Below, in pieces: positions 1-10,388 of a stretch of 64,000 nt of DNA (positions are counted from its first letter, which is position 1; each line of letters starts with the position of its first letter). Location of the stretch: positions 654,319 to 718,318 of the forward strand of contig JAPQWV010000308.1 in the NCBI GenBank assembly GCA_027422505.1, written 5' to 3'. The stretch is from Craterostigma plantagineum. Lineage: Eukaryota > Streptophyta > Magnoliopsida > Lamiales > Linderniaceae. The notes beneath the pieces are model-generated. The model ran no database searches. It saw only the letters and a program-made list of their open reading frames with translations, and had not been told where the DNA came from. Both the position numbers and the translations under genes were made by a program.

Positions 1-75
1 GTGTCCACATTTTATCTTTAATTACCCAAATATTAGCCGCATTATTATTCGACCGGGTCCGCTGCCAAGCCAACA
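1..75 (+). repeat. 5' LTR, 3'-terminal part only
   Basis: These bases repeat 4632-4706 without a difference and end in CA, directly before the primer binding site. The rest of the 5' LTR lies upstream of the window. Confidence 0.95.
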
Positions 76-77
76 AT

Positions 78-90
78 TGGTATCAGAGCC
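78..90 (+). other. Primer binding site for initiator tRNA-Met
   Basis: TGGTATCAGAGCC stands two bases after the 5' LTR. It is the usual plant copia primer binding site, complementary to the 3' end of initiator methionine tRNA, where reverse transcription starts. Confidence 0.9.
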
Positions 91-266
91 TAACTTGGGT
101 TTTATATATCTATTTATCGTATGCTCTGTGGTTGCCACTAACGTGGATCTTCCACATCAGAAAATAATAATACTGCCCTTGTTACGGTGACGATAAAGCC
201 GGTACGAGTTCAATAATTATCTGCTGCAACCCCGTCGGAGGTATCGCTCACGACTGAGCAGAAATT

Positions 267-3200
267 ATGGCGGCGAAGTTTGATATCGAAAAATTCAACG
301 GGAGAAATTTCTCACTGTGGAAATTAAAGATAAAGGCGATTTTGCGAAAAGACGGCTGTTTAGAGGCTATCGATGGAAAACCAGCCACACTGACAGACGA
401 CAAAAAATGGAACGAGATGGACGGGAGCGCTGTCGCAAATCTTCATCTGGCACTAGCAGATGAGATATTGTCTAGCGTCGAAGAAAAGAAAACGGCAAAG
501 GAGATTTGGGACCATCTAACAAATCTGTACGAGCCGACGTCGTTACACAACAAAATTTTCTTGAAAAGAAAATTGTTCACCTTGAGAATGTCTGAATCTA
601 CTTCGGTGACGGAGCATCTCAACGTCTTAAATACTCTATTTTCCCAGCTAACATCGTTGGGGTACAAAACAGAGGATAAAGAACGTGCGGAAATTCTACT
701 TCAAAGTCTGCCTGATTCGTATGATCAACTCATCATCAACTTGACGAACAACGCAAAAGTTCTGGTCTTCAACAACCTCGCGGCCGCTATTCTCGAAGAA
801 GAAAATCGGCGAAAGAACAAGGAGGACCAGCAAGCAAGCTCGCAACAGGTCGAAGCTTTGACGGTGATGAGAGGGAGATCAACGGAACGTGGTTCAAGTG
901 GGAGTCACACTCAAGGCAGGGGAAAATCAAGAAGTAAGAAGAAGGATATGAAATGCTACCACTGTGGAAAGAAGGGTCACTTGAAGAAGGATTGTTGGAG
1001 CCTGAAGAACTCCAATCCTCAAGGAAATCTGGCAAACGCGCCAGGCGGAGACGTATTGTGTAGCGAAGCAGCTATCTCAACGGAGAGCAGGAAGGCGTAC
1101 GACGAGATATGGCTTCTTGACTCGGGCGCAACTTATCATATGACCTCTCGAAGAGACTGGTTCAACCACTACGAACCTATCGTAGGAGGATCTGTGTACA
1201 GTTGCGAAGATAATGCCTTAAAGATCGTAGGTGTTGGAACCGTGAGGTTGAAGTTGCACGACGGTACAGTTCGCACTATTCAAGGAGTGCGGCACGTGGA
1301 AGGTCTCAAGAAGAATTTATTATCTGTGGGACAACTCGATGATCTTGGCTGTGAAATCAAAGTTCGGGGAGGAATAATGAAAATATTCCGGGGAGCACTT
1401 GTAGTCATGAAAGGTGAAAAGGCTGCTGCAAATTTGTATATGCTGTTGGGAGAGACGGTGCAAGAAGGCGAAGCGTCTGTGGCTTCGGAAAATTCAACCG
1501 AAAGATCTACTATGCTATGGCATCAGAAGCTCGGGCATATGTCGGAACAAGGAATGAAAATTCTTGCGGGCCAGAATCTACTTCCGGGTCTCACGAAGGT
1601 GTCACTACCGTTCTGTGAGCATTGCGTAGCAAACAAGCAGCATATGCTACAATTCAACACATCGAATTCTAGAAGCAACAATATTCTAGAATTGGTTCAC
1701 TCTGATGTATGGCAGTCACCGGTTTCATCCCGAGGAGGAGGGAAGTATTTCGTGTCATTCATTGACGATTACTCCCGGAGGTGTTGGGTGTATATCATCA
1801 AGAGTAAGGGGGATGTGTTTGCAACCTTCAAGAATTTCAAGGCTCGGGTCGAACTTGATACTGGAAAGAAGATCAAGTGTTTGAGGACGGATAATGGAGG
1901 AGAATATACTGGCAGGGAATTTGATAGCTTTTGCAAAAGAGAAGGCATCAAAAGGCACTTTACTACGGCGTATACTCCACAACAAAATGGAGTGGCGGAG
2001 CGGATGAACAGGACTCTGTTGGAGAGAACAAGAGCCATGTTGGGAGCTGCAGGTCTAGATAAATCATACTGGGCAGAAGCAGTCAACACCGCCTGCTACG
2101 TGATCAATCGATCGCCTTCAACGGCAATTGATCAGAAGACGCCGATGGAGATGTGGACCGGGAAGCCAGCGGATTATTCCAAACTCCATGTATTTGGAAG
2201 TCCTGTGTACGTGATGTACAACGCCCAAGAAACTACGAAGTTGGATCCGAAGTCCAGAAAATGTTTGTTCTTGGGGTATGCTGATGGTGTGAAGGGGTAT
2301 CGCCTGTGGGATCCCACTGCCCACAAGGTTGTCATCAGCAGGGAGGTTATCTTCTTAGAAGATAAACTAATAAGAGAAAATGATAGCACTACAAAGGAAA
2401 GCCCAGAAACTACGACGATTCAGGTGGAAGGGAAGTCTATCGAACAAGATTCTTCTGAAGCAGCACCGGAGCACGAGGAAGGGCCAAGCGAATCTTCAGA
2501 GCCAGAAGTTAGAAGGGGCACACGCAAAAGAGCCGCACCATCCTGGCATGAAGATTACGATATGGATAGCAACGTTGCATATTGTCTTCTAACTGATGAC
2601 GGAGAGCCATCAACTCTTCAAGAAGCACTGAACAGTTCAGATGCAGATCAGTGGTTGGCGGCAATGCAAGAAGAAATGGAAGCTCTACAGAAAAATAAGA
2701 CTTGGGAGCTGGTGCCACTACCGGACGGCAGAAAGGCAATCGGCAATAAATGGGTCTTTAAGATCAAGCGGAACAGCGATGATCAAGTAGAGCGATTTCG
2801 TGCACGACTGGTGGTTAAAGGCTACGCTCAGAAAGAAGGCATTGACTTCAATGAGATATTCTCACCTGTGGTTCGACTGACGACTGTTCGGGTACTCCTG
2901 GCGATGTGTGCTATATTTGACCTACATCTAGAGCAACTAGATGTGAAGACGGCTTTTCTTCATGGAGATCTTGAAGAAGAGATTTATATGCTCCAGCCGG
3001 AAGGTTTTGAAGACAAAGAAAAACGGAACTTGGTTTGCAGGTTGAACAAATCTCTATACGGTCTCAAACAGGCGCCGAGATGTTGGTATAAGAGATTTGA
3101 TTCCTTCATCATGAGCCTTGGATACAACAGATTAAATGCAGACCCTTGTGCATATTTCAAGAGGTTTGGTGAAAATGATTTTATCATATTACTGTTGTAT

Positions 3201-4163
3201 GTTGACGACATGTTGGTAGCAGGCCCCAACAAAGATCGTGTTGAAGAACTCAAGGCACAGTTGGCTAGGGAATTTGAAATGAAGGACTTGGGACCAGCAA
3301 ACAAGATTCTAGGGATGCAAATTTACCGAGACAGAAATAACAAGAAGATTTGGCTTTCGCAGAAGAATTATCTGAGGAAGGTCTTGCGACGCTTCAATAT
3401 GCAAGATTGTAAGCCAATTTCTACCCCACTTCTTGTTAATTTCAAATTATCCTCAAGTATGTGTCCTAGCAGTGAAGAAGGGAGGATGGAGATGTCTCGA
3501 GTACCGTATGCATCAGCGGTGGGAAGTCTTATGTTCGGGATGATTTGTACACGACCAGACATTGCACATGCAGTGGGAGTAGTGAGTCGGTACATGGCGA
3601 ATCCGGGCAAAGAGCATTGGAGCGCGGTGAAGAGGATCCTACGATATATCAAAGGAACATCAGATGTTGCATTATGTTACGGAGGAGCAGACTTTACTGT
3701 CAGAGGGTATGTTGACTCTGATTATGCAGGTGATCTTGACAAGAGCAAATCTACCACGGGATATGTGTTCACTCTTACTGGCGGAGCCGTAAGCTGGGTA
3801 TCGAAACTTCAGTCCGTTGTCGCGACGTCAACAACTGAAGCTGAATATGTTGCAGCTACGCAGGCAAGTAAAGAGGCGGTATGGTTGAGAATGATCATGG
3901 AGGAACTCGGACACGGACAAGAGAATATTCCTTTGTTCTGTGACAGTCAGAGTGCCTTGCATCTCGCAAGGAATCCAGCGTTTCATTCCAGGTCAAAGCA
4001 CATACGAGTCCAGTATCACTTCGTTCGTGAGAAAGTGGAAGAGGGCACGGTAGATATGCAGAAGATTCATACGAAAGATAACCTAGCAGATTTCTTGACG
4101 AAGGCGGTCAACACTGACAAGTTCGTTTGGTGTCGTTCCTCGAGTGGCCTAGCAGAGACGTAA
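267..4163 (+). CDS. Ty1/copia gag-pol polyprotein, 1298 aa, intact
   Basis: The frame encodes all proteins needed for copia retrotransposition. An N-terminal gag region (about 1-200) is followed by a CCHC zinc knuckle near 229 (CYHCGKKGHLKKDC). The aspartic protease motif LDSGA is near 284 and the GAG-pre-integrase segment LWHQKLGHM near 416. The integrase core has HSDVW near 478, FIDDYSR near 497 and TPQQNGVAERMNRT near 570. Reverse transcriptase runs from about 826, with the catalytic YVDDM near 977. RNase H has DSDYAGD near 1149, STTEAEY near 1187 and FCDSQSAL near 1224. The start is the first ATG after the primer binding site in this frame. There is no stop or frameshift, so the element may still encode active protein. 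Confidence 0.96.
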   Translation: MAAKFDIEKFNGRNFSLWKLKIKAILRKDGCLEAIDGKPATLTDDKKWNEMDGSAVANLHLALADEILSSVEEKKTAKEIWDHLTNLYEPTSLHNKIFLKRKLFTLRMSESTSVTEHLNVLNTLFSQLTSLGYKTEDKERAEILLQSLPDSYDQLIINLTNNAKVLVFNNLAAAILEEENRRKNKEDQQASSQQVEALTVMRGRSTERGSSGSHTQGRGKSRSKKKDMKCYHCGKKGHLKKDCWSLKNSNPQGNLANAPGGDVLCSEAAISTESRKAYDEIWLLDSGATYHMTSRRDWFNHYEPIVGGSVYSCEDNALKIVGVGTVRLKLHDGTVRTIQGVRHVEGLKKNLLSVGQLDDLGCEIKVRGGIMKIFRGALVVMKGEKAAANLYMLLGETVQEGEASVASENSTERSTMLWHQKLGHMSEQGMKILAGQNLLPGLTKVSLPFCEHCVANKQHMLQFNTSNSRSNNILELVHSDVWQSPVSSRGGGKYFVSFIDDYSRRCWVYIIKSKGDVFATFKNFKARVELDTGKKIKCLRTDNGGEYTGREFDSFCKREGIKRHFTTAYTPQQNGVAERMNRTLLERTRAMLGAAGLDKSYWAEAVNTACYVINRSPSTAIDQKTPMEMWTGKPADYSKLHVFGSPVYVMYNAQETTKLDPKSRKCLFLGYADGVKGYRLWDPTAHKVVISREVIFLEDKLIRENDSTTKESPETTTIQVEGKSIEQDSSEAAPEHEEGPSESSEPEVRRGTRKRAAPSWHEDYDMDSNVAYCLLTDDGEPSTLQEALNSSDADQWLAAMQEEMEALQKNKTWELVPLPDGRKAIGNKWVFKIKRNSDDQVERFRARLVVKGYAQKEGIDFNEIFSPVVRLTTVRVLLAMCAIFDLHLEQLDVKTAFLHGDLEEEIYMLQPEGFEDKEKRNLVCRLNKSLYGLKQAPRCWYKRFDSFIMSLGYNRLNADPCAYFKRFGENDFIILLLYVDDMLVAGPNKDRVEELKAQLAREFEMKDLGPANKILGMQIYRDRNNKKIWLSQKNYLRKVLRRFNMQDCKPISTPLLVNFKLSSSMCPSSEEGRMEMSRVPYASAVGSLMFGMICTRPDIAHAVGVVSRYMANPGKEHWSAVKRILRYIKGTSDVALCYGGADFTVRGYVDSDYAGDLDKSKSTTGYVFTLTGGAVSWVSKLQSVVATSTTEAEYVAATQASKEAVWLRMIMEELGHGQENIPLFCDSQSALHLARNPAFHSRSKHIRVQYHFVREKVEEGTVDMQKIHTKDNLADFLTKAVNTDKFVWCRSSSGLAET

Positions 4164-4227
4164 GCAACATGAATGGCAAGGGAGAAAGAATGGTGTGAAG
4201 ATCCGATTGTTCCTCAATCAAATCTTC

Positions 4228-4238
4228 AAGTGGGAGAT
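4228..4238 (+). other. Polypurine tract
   Basis: AAGTGGGAGAT lies immediately before the TG that starts the 3' LTR. This is the expected place of the plus-strand DNA primer of a copia element. Confidence 0.8.
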
Positions 4239-4706
4239 TGTCGACATAATAGGAATGGGAAAAGTATGAGTTGAATGGTCAAAAAGCATCTTAAGGGATT
4301 TTCCATCGCAGTGTGCTAATAAATTTCTATGCGTTCTCATATGTAAATGAGGTAAGCAATTACCTCATTTACTCGAGCTTAATTGCCTATAAATAGGCCT
4401 TTGGCTCAAATGTAAAAATACACACAGATAGAGAGAAACGAGAGAGATAGAGAGAATAAAAAATAGAGAGTTTGTCGGTATTTTCTCCGACTATAAAGAG
4501 AGAGGTTGAGGGTTTTCTCCTTTATAGATTGAGAGGTTGTAACTCCTATATTTTTCCTCTATAGTGAATTCTTCTTCCTTGCCCGTGGTTTTTACCCCGA
4601 TTTGTTTGGGGGTTTTCCACGTTAAATCTCGGTGTCCACATTTTATCTTTAATTACCCAAATATTAGCCGCATTATTATTCGACCGGGTCCGCTGCCAAG
4701 CCAACA
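4239..4706 (+). repeat. 3' LTR, complete, 468 bp
   Basis: It starts TGTCGACATAATAGG and ends GCCAAGCCAACA, the TG...CA pattern of LTRs. A TATA box (TATAAATA, 4388-4395) lies about 150 bp in, as expected for the element's own promoter. The last 75 bases equal window positions 1-75. Confidence 0.93.
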
Positions 4707-5275
4707 CCCCTTACACGTCATTGAAAGTGCAATTCAGTTACTTCATTTCCTTACAAAAAAAAAATAAAATAATTCTAATGAAAATAGAGTGAGAGACAGA
4801 GACTTGGGAACTGAATCTCTCTATTTCTGCTCCCATGGAACTCTTCATTGCATAAAGCGTACAATAGCTTATAGAAGAGAAAGGGGCAGTCTTGGCGTAT
4901 GATGTTAACCCTTTCCTCTGTTTCTTTGGTTTAAAATATAAGCTCTGATTGTTGAGCCTCCCATTTCGTTATTACATATCTTCTTTGCACGAGTGTCATA
5001 TCATATTGTTCTGATTTTTTTATTAAAAAAAAAAAAAGAATGGTTTAAGACAGCGGAAAACAGTCTGATCGCCATGCTTTGCTGTAGATTCCTTCTAACA
5101 TAGCAATCATATTTCTTAGGTGTCGTTTCAACGACTTCAAATGAAGAAATCCCAGTTTCGAATAAACAAGAATTAGGTGTTTTTTAGGAAGCTGTCCGTA
5201 TCATTTCCTAGTAGAACCATTAGCATTGAAGTAGAATGTAAGGAAGAACTCAGGAGATATTAATTAATTTCCCAA

Positions 5276-5332
<57 letters not shown>

Positions 5333-5544
5333 TCTCTCCCTCCTTTGGTTGTTGATAGTGGAGGTTGTTCTTCTGATTTCACTTTGAAGGAATCATATGT
5401 TTGCTTCTAATCTTCTCCTATTATCAGTTGACAAAATACAAAAACATCGTATTTCATACACTTTGCTCAGATTTCTCAGGCGTGCCTCTGACAAGCTTCA
5501 TCAACTTGCGTTAACTCCATCTTTTTCAACCCGTAAATACAAAA
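4707..5544. other. Intergenic: (CT)n microsatellite and ICR upstream region
   Basis: No gene is seen here. A long CT dinucleotide run occupies about 5278-5339. The last few hundred bases should hold the promoter and 5' UTR of the downstream ICR-like gene, but no clear TATA box was picked. Confidence 0.6.
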
Positions 5545-7349
5545 ATGGAGACCCCTAAGCTAAGGTACTTACTCTCTCGTGGTAATAAAAGAACATTTCA
5601 TTCGTTTGTTTTCGTTGAGCGTAGTTGCATTTTTTGTTTCGAGCAAACTCAGAAACGGTCCCGCGACGCTCCGTACGCCCCAAAAGCCGAAAACCTCGTC
5701 GGTATCCAACCCGACCCCTAAGCCCGTCCCCGCCGATCGACGCTCCCCGAGAACTTTGCCTACCGAGGTACGTACATTTCACCACATTAATCTTATAATT
5801 CCCTATGATTTTTTTATTGCACGAAACTCCCCAGTGTTGTGCTAAACCTATCATCATAACACATGCGTTGTCTAAAACCGAGCATCGTACCCCCCAATTA
5901 GGGTATTGGGGGGTACGTGCCAAGGCGCGCATTAAATAAACTACGAGGAGTTTCCGTGTAACTTTCAAAACCTAGGATTTTAACCTTGGTGTCTCGTCCC
6001 TCCATCAGAAGAAAAAGCCTCGGCTCGCCTCCCAAATGGAATCCCAAATAACAAAACTCACGGAAGAGCTCCGCAGAGCGAAGGAGCAGCTCGCATGCGC
6101 CGAGGCGTCGAAAATAAAAGCCGAGGCCGAAGCGGAAGAAGCCAAGAAACAGCTCAGCGACGTCTGTTAATCCGAAGTCGAGCGCGTCAGGGAACTCCGC
6201 CAGCTGTCCCACGAGCGCGACAGGGCGTGGAAGTCCGAGCTTGAAGCCATGGAGACTCAGCGCTCGATGGACTCGGCCGCCCTGGCTGCAGCCGCGGGCG
6301 AGGCCCAACGGCTGAGGGCGCACCTCGACCGAGCCGCCGAGTCCGCCCGCGCCGAGACTCAGAGCCTTCGGCTCGAGCTCGCCGAGGCACTGGCTCTAGC
6401 CGAGCGGCTCAGGGAGCGGGTTGAAGCCGCAGAGAAAGCCAACGAAGAGCTCAAGTCGGAAAATGAGCCGCCAGACGCTGACGTGGCGGAGCTCAGAGCC
6501 GCCCTCGAGGCGGCGGAGACGGGCTATCGGGACGAGTACTTACGGAGCACTGTGGAGATCAGAAACGCCTACGAAATCGCAGAGCGCGCGAAGGCGGAAA
6601 TGGGAAGGAGGGAATCCGAATTGGAAGCCGAGTTGAGAGAAACCCGAGAAGGTCGTGTTAAATTTCTTGATTGGGCCTTAGCATCGGCCCACGTAAGAGG
6701 GTGGTTTGACGGCATAAGCTTGAATGAGATTTCATCCTAAAATCAATTGGTTATAGGTTGAGTGTCACTCGCCTTATATGCTAGTCAACCTCTTTGTTAA
6801 ATTTCATTATCGGGCCTTATCGGGCCTATGCCCATAGGCCTTGATAGGAGAACCGACCCAAATAAGTTGATGGGATTCCATTCTAAAATAAGCGGAGTGG
6901 CCCATCAACTTATATGCTAATCAGCATCTTCTCAATTAATCGACATCGGACACGTGTGGGTTAGTGTTATTTTACCTTTCTTTTTTTCCCCTAAAACAGG
7001 TACGAAGGAGAGTATACTTGCTAAGGAGAGGCATATTCGGGCGGTCGAGGAGGAGAACGAAGCGCTGAAGGGGCGACTGATCGAAGAGGCTGAGAGGAGT
7101 TTGGGCAGGGATGCCAAGCTGACCGAGGAGCTGTCGGCGGCTCGAGAGGCAAACTTCGGGCTTGAGGAAGAGTTGAAGAGGTTGAGAGTTCAGAGCGATC
7201 AGTGGAGGAAAGCGGCCGAGGCGGCGGCTTTGATGCTGTGTGATGATGGTTCGCCGGATTTGGATGACGTGGACGATGGCTCGCCGAGGAAGAAGGGCGG
7301 AAATGTGCTGAAGAAAATTGGTGGGCTGTTGAAGAAAGGGCAGAAATAA
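5545..7349 (+). pseudogene. ICR/RIP-like (interactor of constitutively active ROPs) with in-frame stop
   Basis: Four exons join in phase: 5545-5564, 5644-5767, 6009-6651 and 7000-7349, a 379-codon frame. ICR/RIP proteins are plant coiled-coil adaptors that bind active ROP GTPases at the plasma membrane or microtubules. Family marks are the start METPKL, a basic stretch ending ADRRSPRTLPTEKKKPRLAS, a long heptad-rich coil (about 55-330), the segment QSDQWRKAAEAAALML near the end, and the tail LLKKGQK. Codon 102 (6168-6170) is TAA. The same frame stays open before and after it and all splice phases fit, so this is one nonsense codon in an otherwise whole gene. The predicted product is 101 aa unless translation restarts at the ATG at 6249. 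A sequencing error is the main alternative. Confidence 0.78.
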
Positions 7350-7686
7350 GTAGGGTTGATTGAATAAAATCAAGAGTACTACATATACACACATACATGC
7401 ATATACACATGCAGGTTTTTCCAGTTTCTTGACCTTGATTTTTTTTAATGTATTTATGTACTTGTGTGCTGGTTGATGTGCTTTGTTTCTTTACATGTAA
7501 TGATATGATTATATGGCTGATTCCTATTATTATTACAAGAAACTGTACTTGTTCATGTACTTGGGTTGGGGTGTCATATATTATTTTGGTGGAAATAGCG
7601 ATTCTTTCTTGGAATTCTTGGTAATAACTCTGTGACATGTCGTAATAGCAGCAAACCACACAATTGGGAAAGTAAGCACGGTGGGG

Positions 7687-7889
7687 CATGTCATAATCTA
7701 CAAACTATATCGATGAGATAATCTTACTTAGGAAGGCAATCATTAGGACATGTCGCAATAGTATTCGAACAACACAACTAGAAAAAGCATGTCTTAATCT
7801 ACAAACTATATCGATGAGATAATCTTACTTATGAAGGCAATCATTAGGACACGTCGCAATAGTATTCGAACAACACACTAGAAAAACAG
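7687..7889. repeat. Tandem duplication, 2 x about 101 bp
   Basis: The unit that starts CATGTC(A/T)TAATCTACAAAC at 7687 repeats at 7788 with a few substitutions and one small indel. Confidence 0.85.
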
Positions 7890-8250
7890 ACTCACTGAAA
7901 GTATTCGGTAGTTTTGGAGATTAGAATAGGACAAACACAATTATTAATTAGCTTTCTATTTTATTAAGGCTCGTGGTATTAGAGTTAACTGATTTCGGTG
8001 TGTCAATTTTATCATGCAATTGCAATTTTATCCTTTATGTAATAACAATTTACTCCTCCATTTTTTATTTGTATATTTTTAAAACTATTATTTCATCAAC
8101 ATTATTAATTATAACTAAAAATAGACTGTGCTTGAACAACTAGTTACTATTATTACTACTGATATTATTAGTATTAGTATTATATTAGTATTATTATTGT
8201 TATATATTATTATTATTGTTATATATTATACGGACCAGACCAACTTACAT

Positions 8251-8352
8251 TGGGCCCAAAATAAAGGGTTCGTTTGGACTTTTAACGGCCCGATTTATGC
8301 TTGGATCAGCAAGTGCCCACTCAAAGGACAAAACTTGCATTAGCTAGGGTTT
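8251..8352 (+). promoter_or_regulatory. Site II element and telo-box of the RPS23 promoter
   Basis: TGGGCCC at 8251 is a site II motif (TGGGCY, bound by TCP factors), and TAGGGTTT at 8345-8352 is a telo-box in reverse orientation. The pair is typical of promoters of plant ribosomal protein genes and sits 80-180 bp before the RPS23 start codon. Confidence 0.65.
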
Positions 8353-8433
8353 CTAGTGCAAGCGATCAGCAGCTTTCTTCGGCTCACCTCTACAGTCCAA
8401 GTTTTGATCTTTGTTTATCTCAAATCAGCAATA

Positions 8434-9457
8434 ATGGGGTACGTACTTACTTGATTTCTATTTGATTCTAAAGCGAGCTGATTGCGTTGATTCAATTTTG
8501 TCTGGATAGCTCGACGTGTTTGTACCTTGATGTACATTCAGGATCCGTGCTCAATGTCTTTCGATGTTGTAATTACTATTCACTACTCTTTCGATGTTTG
8601 GTGTTTCTAAATTCCATGTGCCTTTGGAGATTCGTCGTATTCACCGCTTAATTGGTGGCTGAATGTGCTATGAAGTTGGTTGCAGACACTCTTTTTCAAA
8701 CATTCGATAGCTCAATATTGATATTTTATCATATAGCTGCAAATTTTTCATGGAATATGGATGTCACTCTTGTTCATTCTAGATCAGATATCTGTGGCCA
8801 AAAAATACCATGTCATGTGCAATTTTCGTTGGATTATGATGCTATGAACAACCTTATAGGAAGACACGCGGTATGGGAGCTGGTCGCAAGCTCAAGTCCC
8901 ACCGTAGAAGGCAAAGATGGGCTGACAAGGCGTACAAAAAATCCCATCTTGGAAACGAATGGAAGAAACCTTTCGCTGGGTCATCTCACGCCAAAGGCAT
9001 CGTGCTAGAGAAGATGTAAGCATGTTGGGTACTTTTCGTTCGTGGCCAATATCTCTTTCATATCTAACTCTATGTGTATGTACACAGAGGTATCGAAGCT
9101 AAGCAGCCCAACTCTGCTATTCGTAAGTGTGCAAGGGTGCAGCTCATCAAGAACGGCAAAAAGATTGCAGCTTTCGTCCCTAACGACGGTTGCCTGAACT
9201 ACATCGAAGAAAATGTGAGTTGGCTTGGGTTAAAATTGTCGTTATGTAATGCTTTTTTTTTTAACCACCTTTTTCTTTCTCTTTGGCGAATCAAATTGGT
9301 CATACCGTTCTTACAGGATGAAGTGTTGATTGCTGGCTTTGGGCGTAAGGGACATGCCGTCGGAGATATTCCGGGAGTTAGGTTTAAGGTGGTCAAAGTG
9401 TCCGGCGTTTCACTCCTCGCCCTCTTTAAGGAGAAGAAGGAAAAGCCTAGGTCTTAG
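8434..9457 (+). CDS. RPS23: 40S ribosomal protein S23 (uS12)
   Basis: Four exons (8434-8438, 8860-9015, 9088-9214, 9317-9457) encode 142 aa, the normal length of eukaryotic uS12. The protein sits in the decoding centre of the small ribosomal subunit and guards accuracy. The sequence reads [13 protein letters not shown], then [15 protein letters not shown] (the uS12 PNSA loop, with the conserved proline) and ends [11 protein letters not shown]. Exon 1 is only ATGGG, so the start codon is split off by a 421-bp intron; this is easy to miss in automatic annotation, and the two following bases GT form the donor. All junctions are GT-AG and in phase. The gene appears fully functional. Confidence 0.97.
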
Positions 9458-9723
9458 ATTTCCGCTTTTTGGCCCCTTTTTAGCATGTTTTTCTTTGATT
9501 GATGAGTGTTGCTTTTGAATGATGAACCACCAGTCTTTACTCTGTTTCATATGAACCATTGTGTCATGTGGTTTCTCTTAATTGATGGGTAATAACATTC
9601 AAACTACTCTTATAATAAGTTATCATTGTCAAATTACAAGGATTGAAATATGTTATACAAACAAGGATTGTCCAAATACTTGTCATCGCCCAGTCCCCAA
9701 TAGGTGAAATTGTGATTTGTGAG
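9458..9723. other. RPS23 3' flank
   Basis: This holds the 3' UTR and downstream spacer of RPS23. It ends with the 8-bp direct repeat TTTGTGAG (9716-9723), one copy of the target site of the next element. Confidence 0.5.
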
Positions 9724-10229
9724 TAGGGTTGCATATGGTTCGATTCGCGATTCGATTCGAAATATCAAGATTCGAATTCGAATATTTAGAATACGAATCC
9801 GAATAAGAATATTGTTTTTTATTCAAGAAATATCCGAATACGAATATGAAATCACAATATTCGATTCGAAAATTAATAGAATGATTCGAATAATTCAACT
9901 TAAAAATATAGTATAAGTAATATATATTCACATATAATAATATATCATAACTCAATAAAACATTTAAACATAATATATTATAATTCAATATATCTTTAAA
10001 TATAAATTATTATAATTCAATATATATTTTAAATATAATATTGTTTATATTTTAAAAAATAAAATAAAAAATGACTTTCATACGAATATTCGATATTCGA
10101 CTCGAATATTCGAATTCGAATAAGAATCAATTTTATGATTCGATTAAATATTCGAATATTCGTATTCGTATTCGATTGTCATCCGAATACGACTAGAATA
10201 TTGCGGTATTCGACTCGATTCGGTTCTTA
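9724..10229. mobile_element. hAT-like non-autonomous element built of ATTCG motifs
   Basis: About 506 bp is made largely of ATTCG/CGAAT pentamers around an AT-rich centre. It is flanked by the perfect 8-bp direct repeat TTTGTGAG (9716-9723 and 10230-10237), the usual hAT target length. The ends, TAGGGTTGCATATGGTTCGATTCG on the left and AATCGAGTCGAATACC-like when the right is inverted, are roughly complementary. No coding capacity is seen. Confidence 0.6.
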
Positions 10230-10388
10230 TTTGTGAGGAGTAGAAATTGCTGAGAGCGACAACGACTTCATCGCATTGTTTCTAGAAGTGGTAGTAGCGT
10301 GTAATAAAGGAACAGCTAGCTTAGGTCTCGCACTGCTGCCCTCGTCGTTGATTGGTTTGTAATAAAATAGTTGAAGAGCTTCTCATCG
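10230..10388 (+). promoter_or_regulatory. Adenylate kinase upstream region
   Basis: Short spacer between the hAT-like element and the adenylate kinase start, which must hold the proximal promoter and 5' UTR. No diagnostic motif was identified. Confidence 0.35.

Larger units (their letters stand above)
1..4706 (+). mobile_element. Ty1/copia LTR retrotransposon, near complete, intact gag-pol
   Basis: The order is partial 5' LTR (1-75), primer binding site, one gag-pol frame (267-4163), polypurine tract and complete 3' LTR (4239-4706). The domain order protease, integrase, reverse transcriptase, RNase H defines Ty1/copia. The reverse transcriptase wording (DVKTAFLHGDLEEEIYM) resembles the Tnt1/Tork group; that lineage is my inference. 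All 75 visible bases of the 5' LTR match the end of the 3' LTR and the polyprotein has no break, so the insertion looks recent. The 5' flank is outside the window, so the target-site duplication cannot be tested. The 3' flank begins CCCCTTACAC at 4707. Confidence 0.96.
7350..8433. other. Intergenic: tandem duplication, AT-rich tract, RPS23 promoter
   Basis: No gene is seen. The stretch holds an imperfect 101-bp tandem duplication (7687-7889), an ATT/AGT-rich simple repeat (about 8146-8228) and, next to RPS23, the promoter motifs listed separately. Confidence 0.7.

Noticed and set aside
4564..4767. 67-aa frame across the 3' LTR end
   Set aside because: LTR sequence running into the flank; the same bases occur at the 5' LTR.
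7021..7689. 222-aa minus-strand frame opposite the ICR 3' end
   Set aside because: Shadow of the ICR last exon and low-complexity flank; no family resemblance and no promoter.
8652..9008. 118-aa frame overlapping RPS23 exon 2
   Set aside because: Wrong frame; the RPS23 family sequence is read in another frame with proper splice sites.
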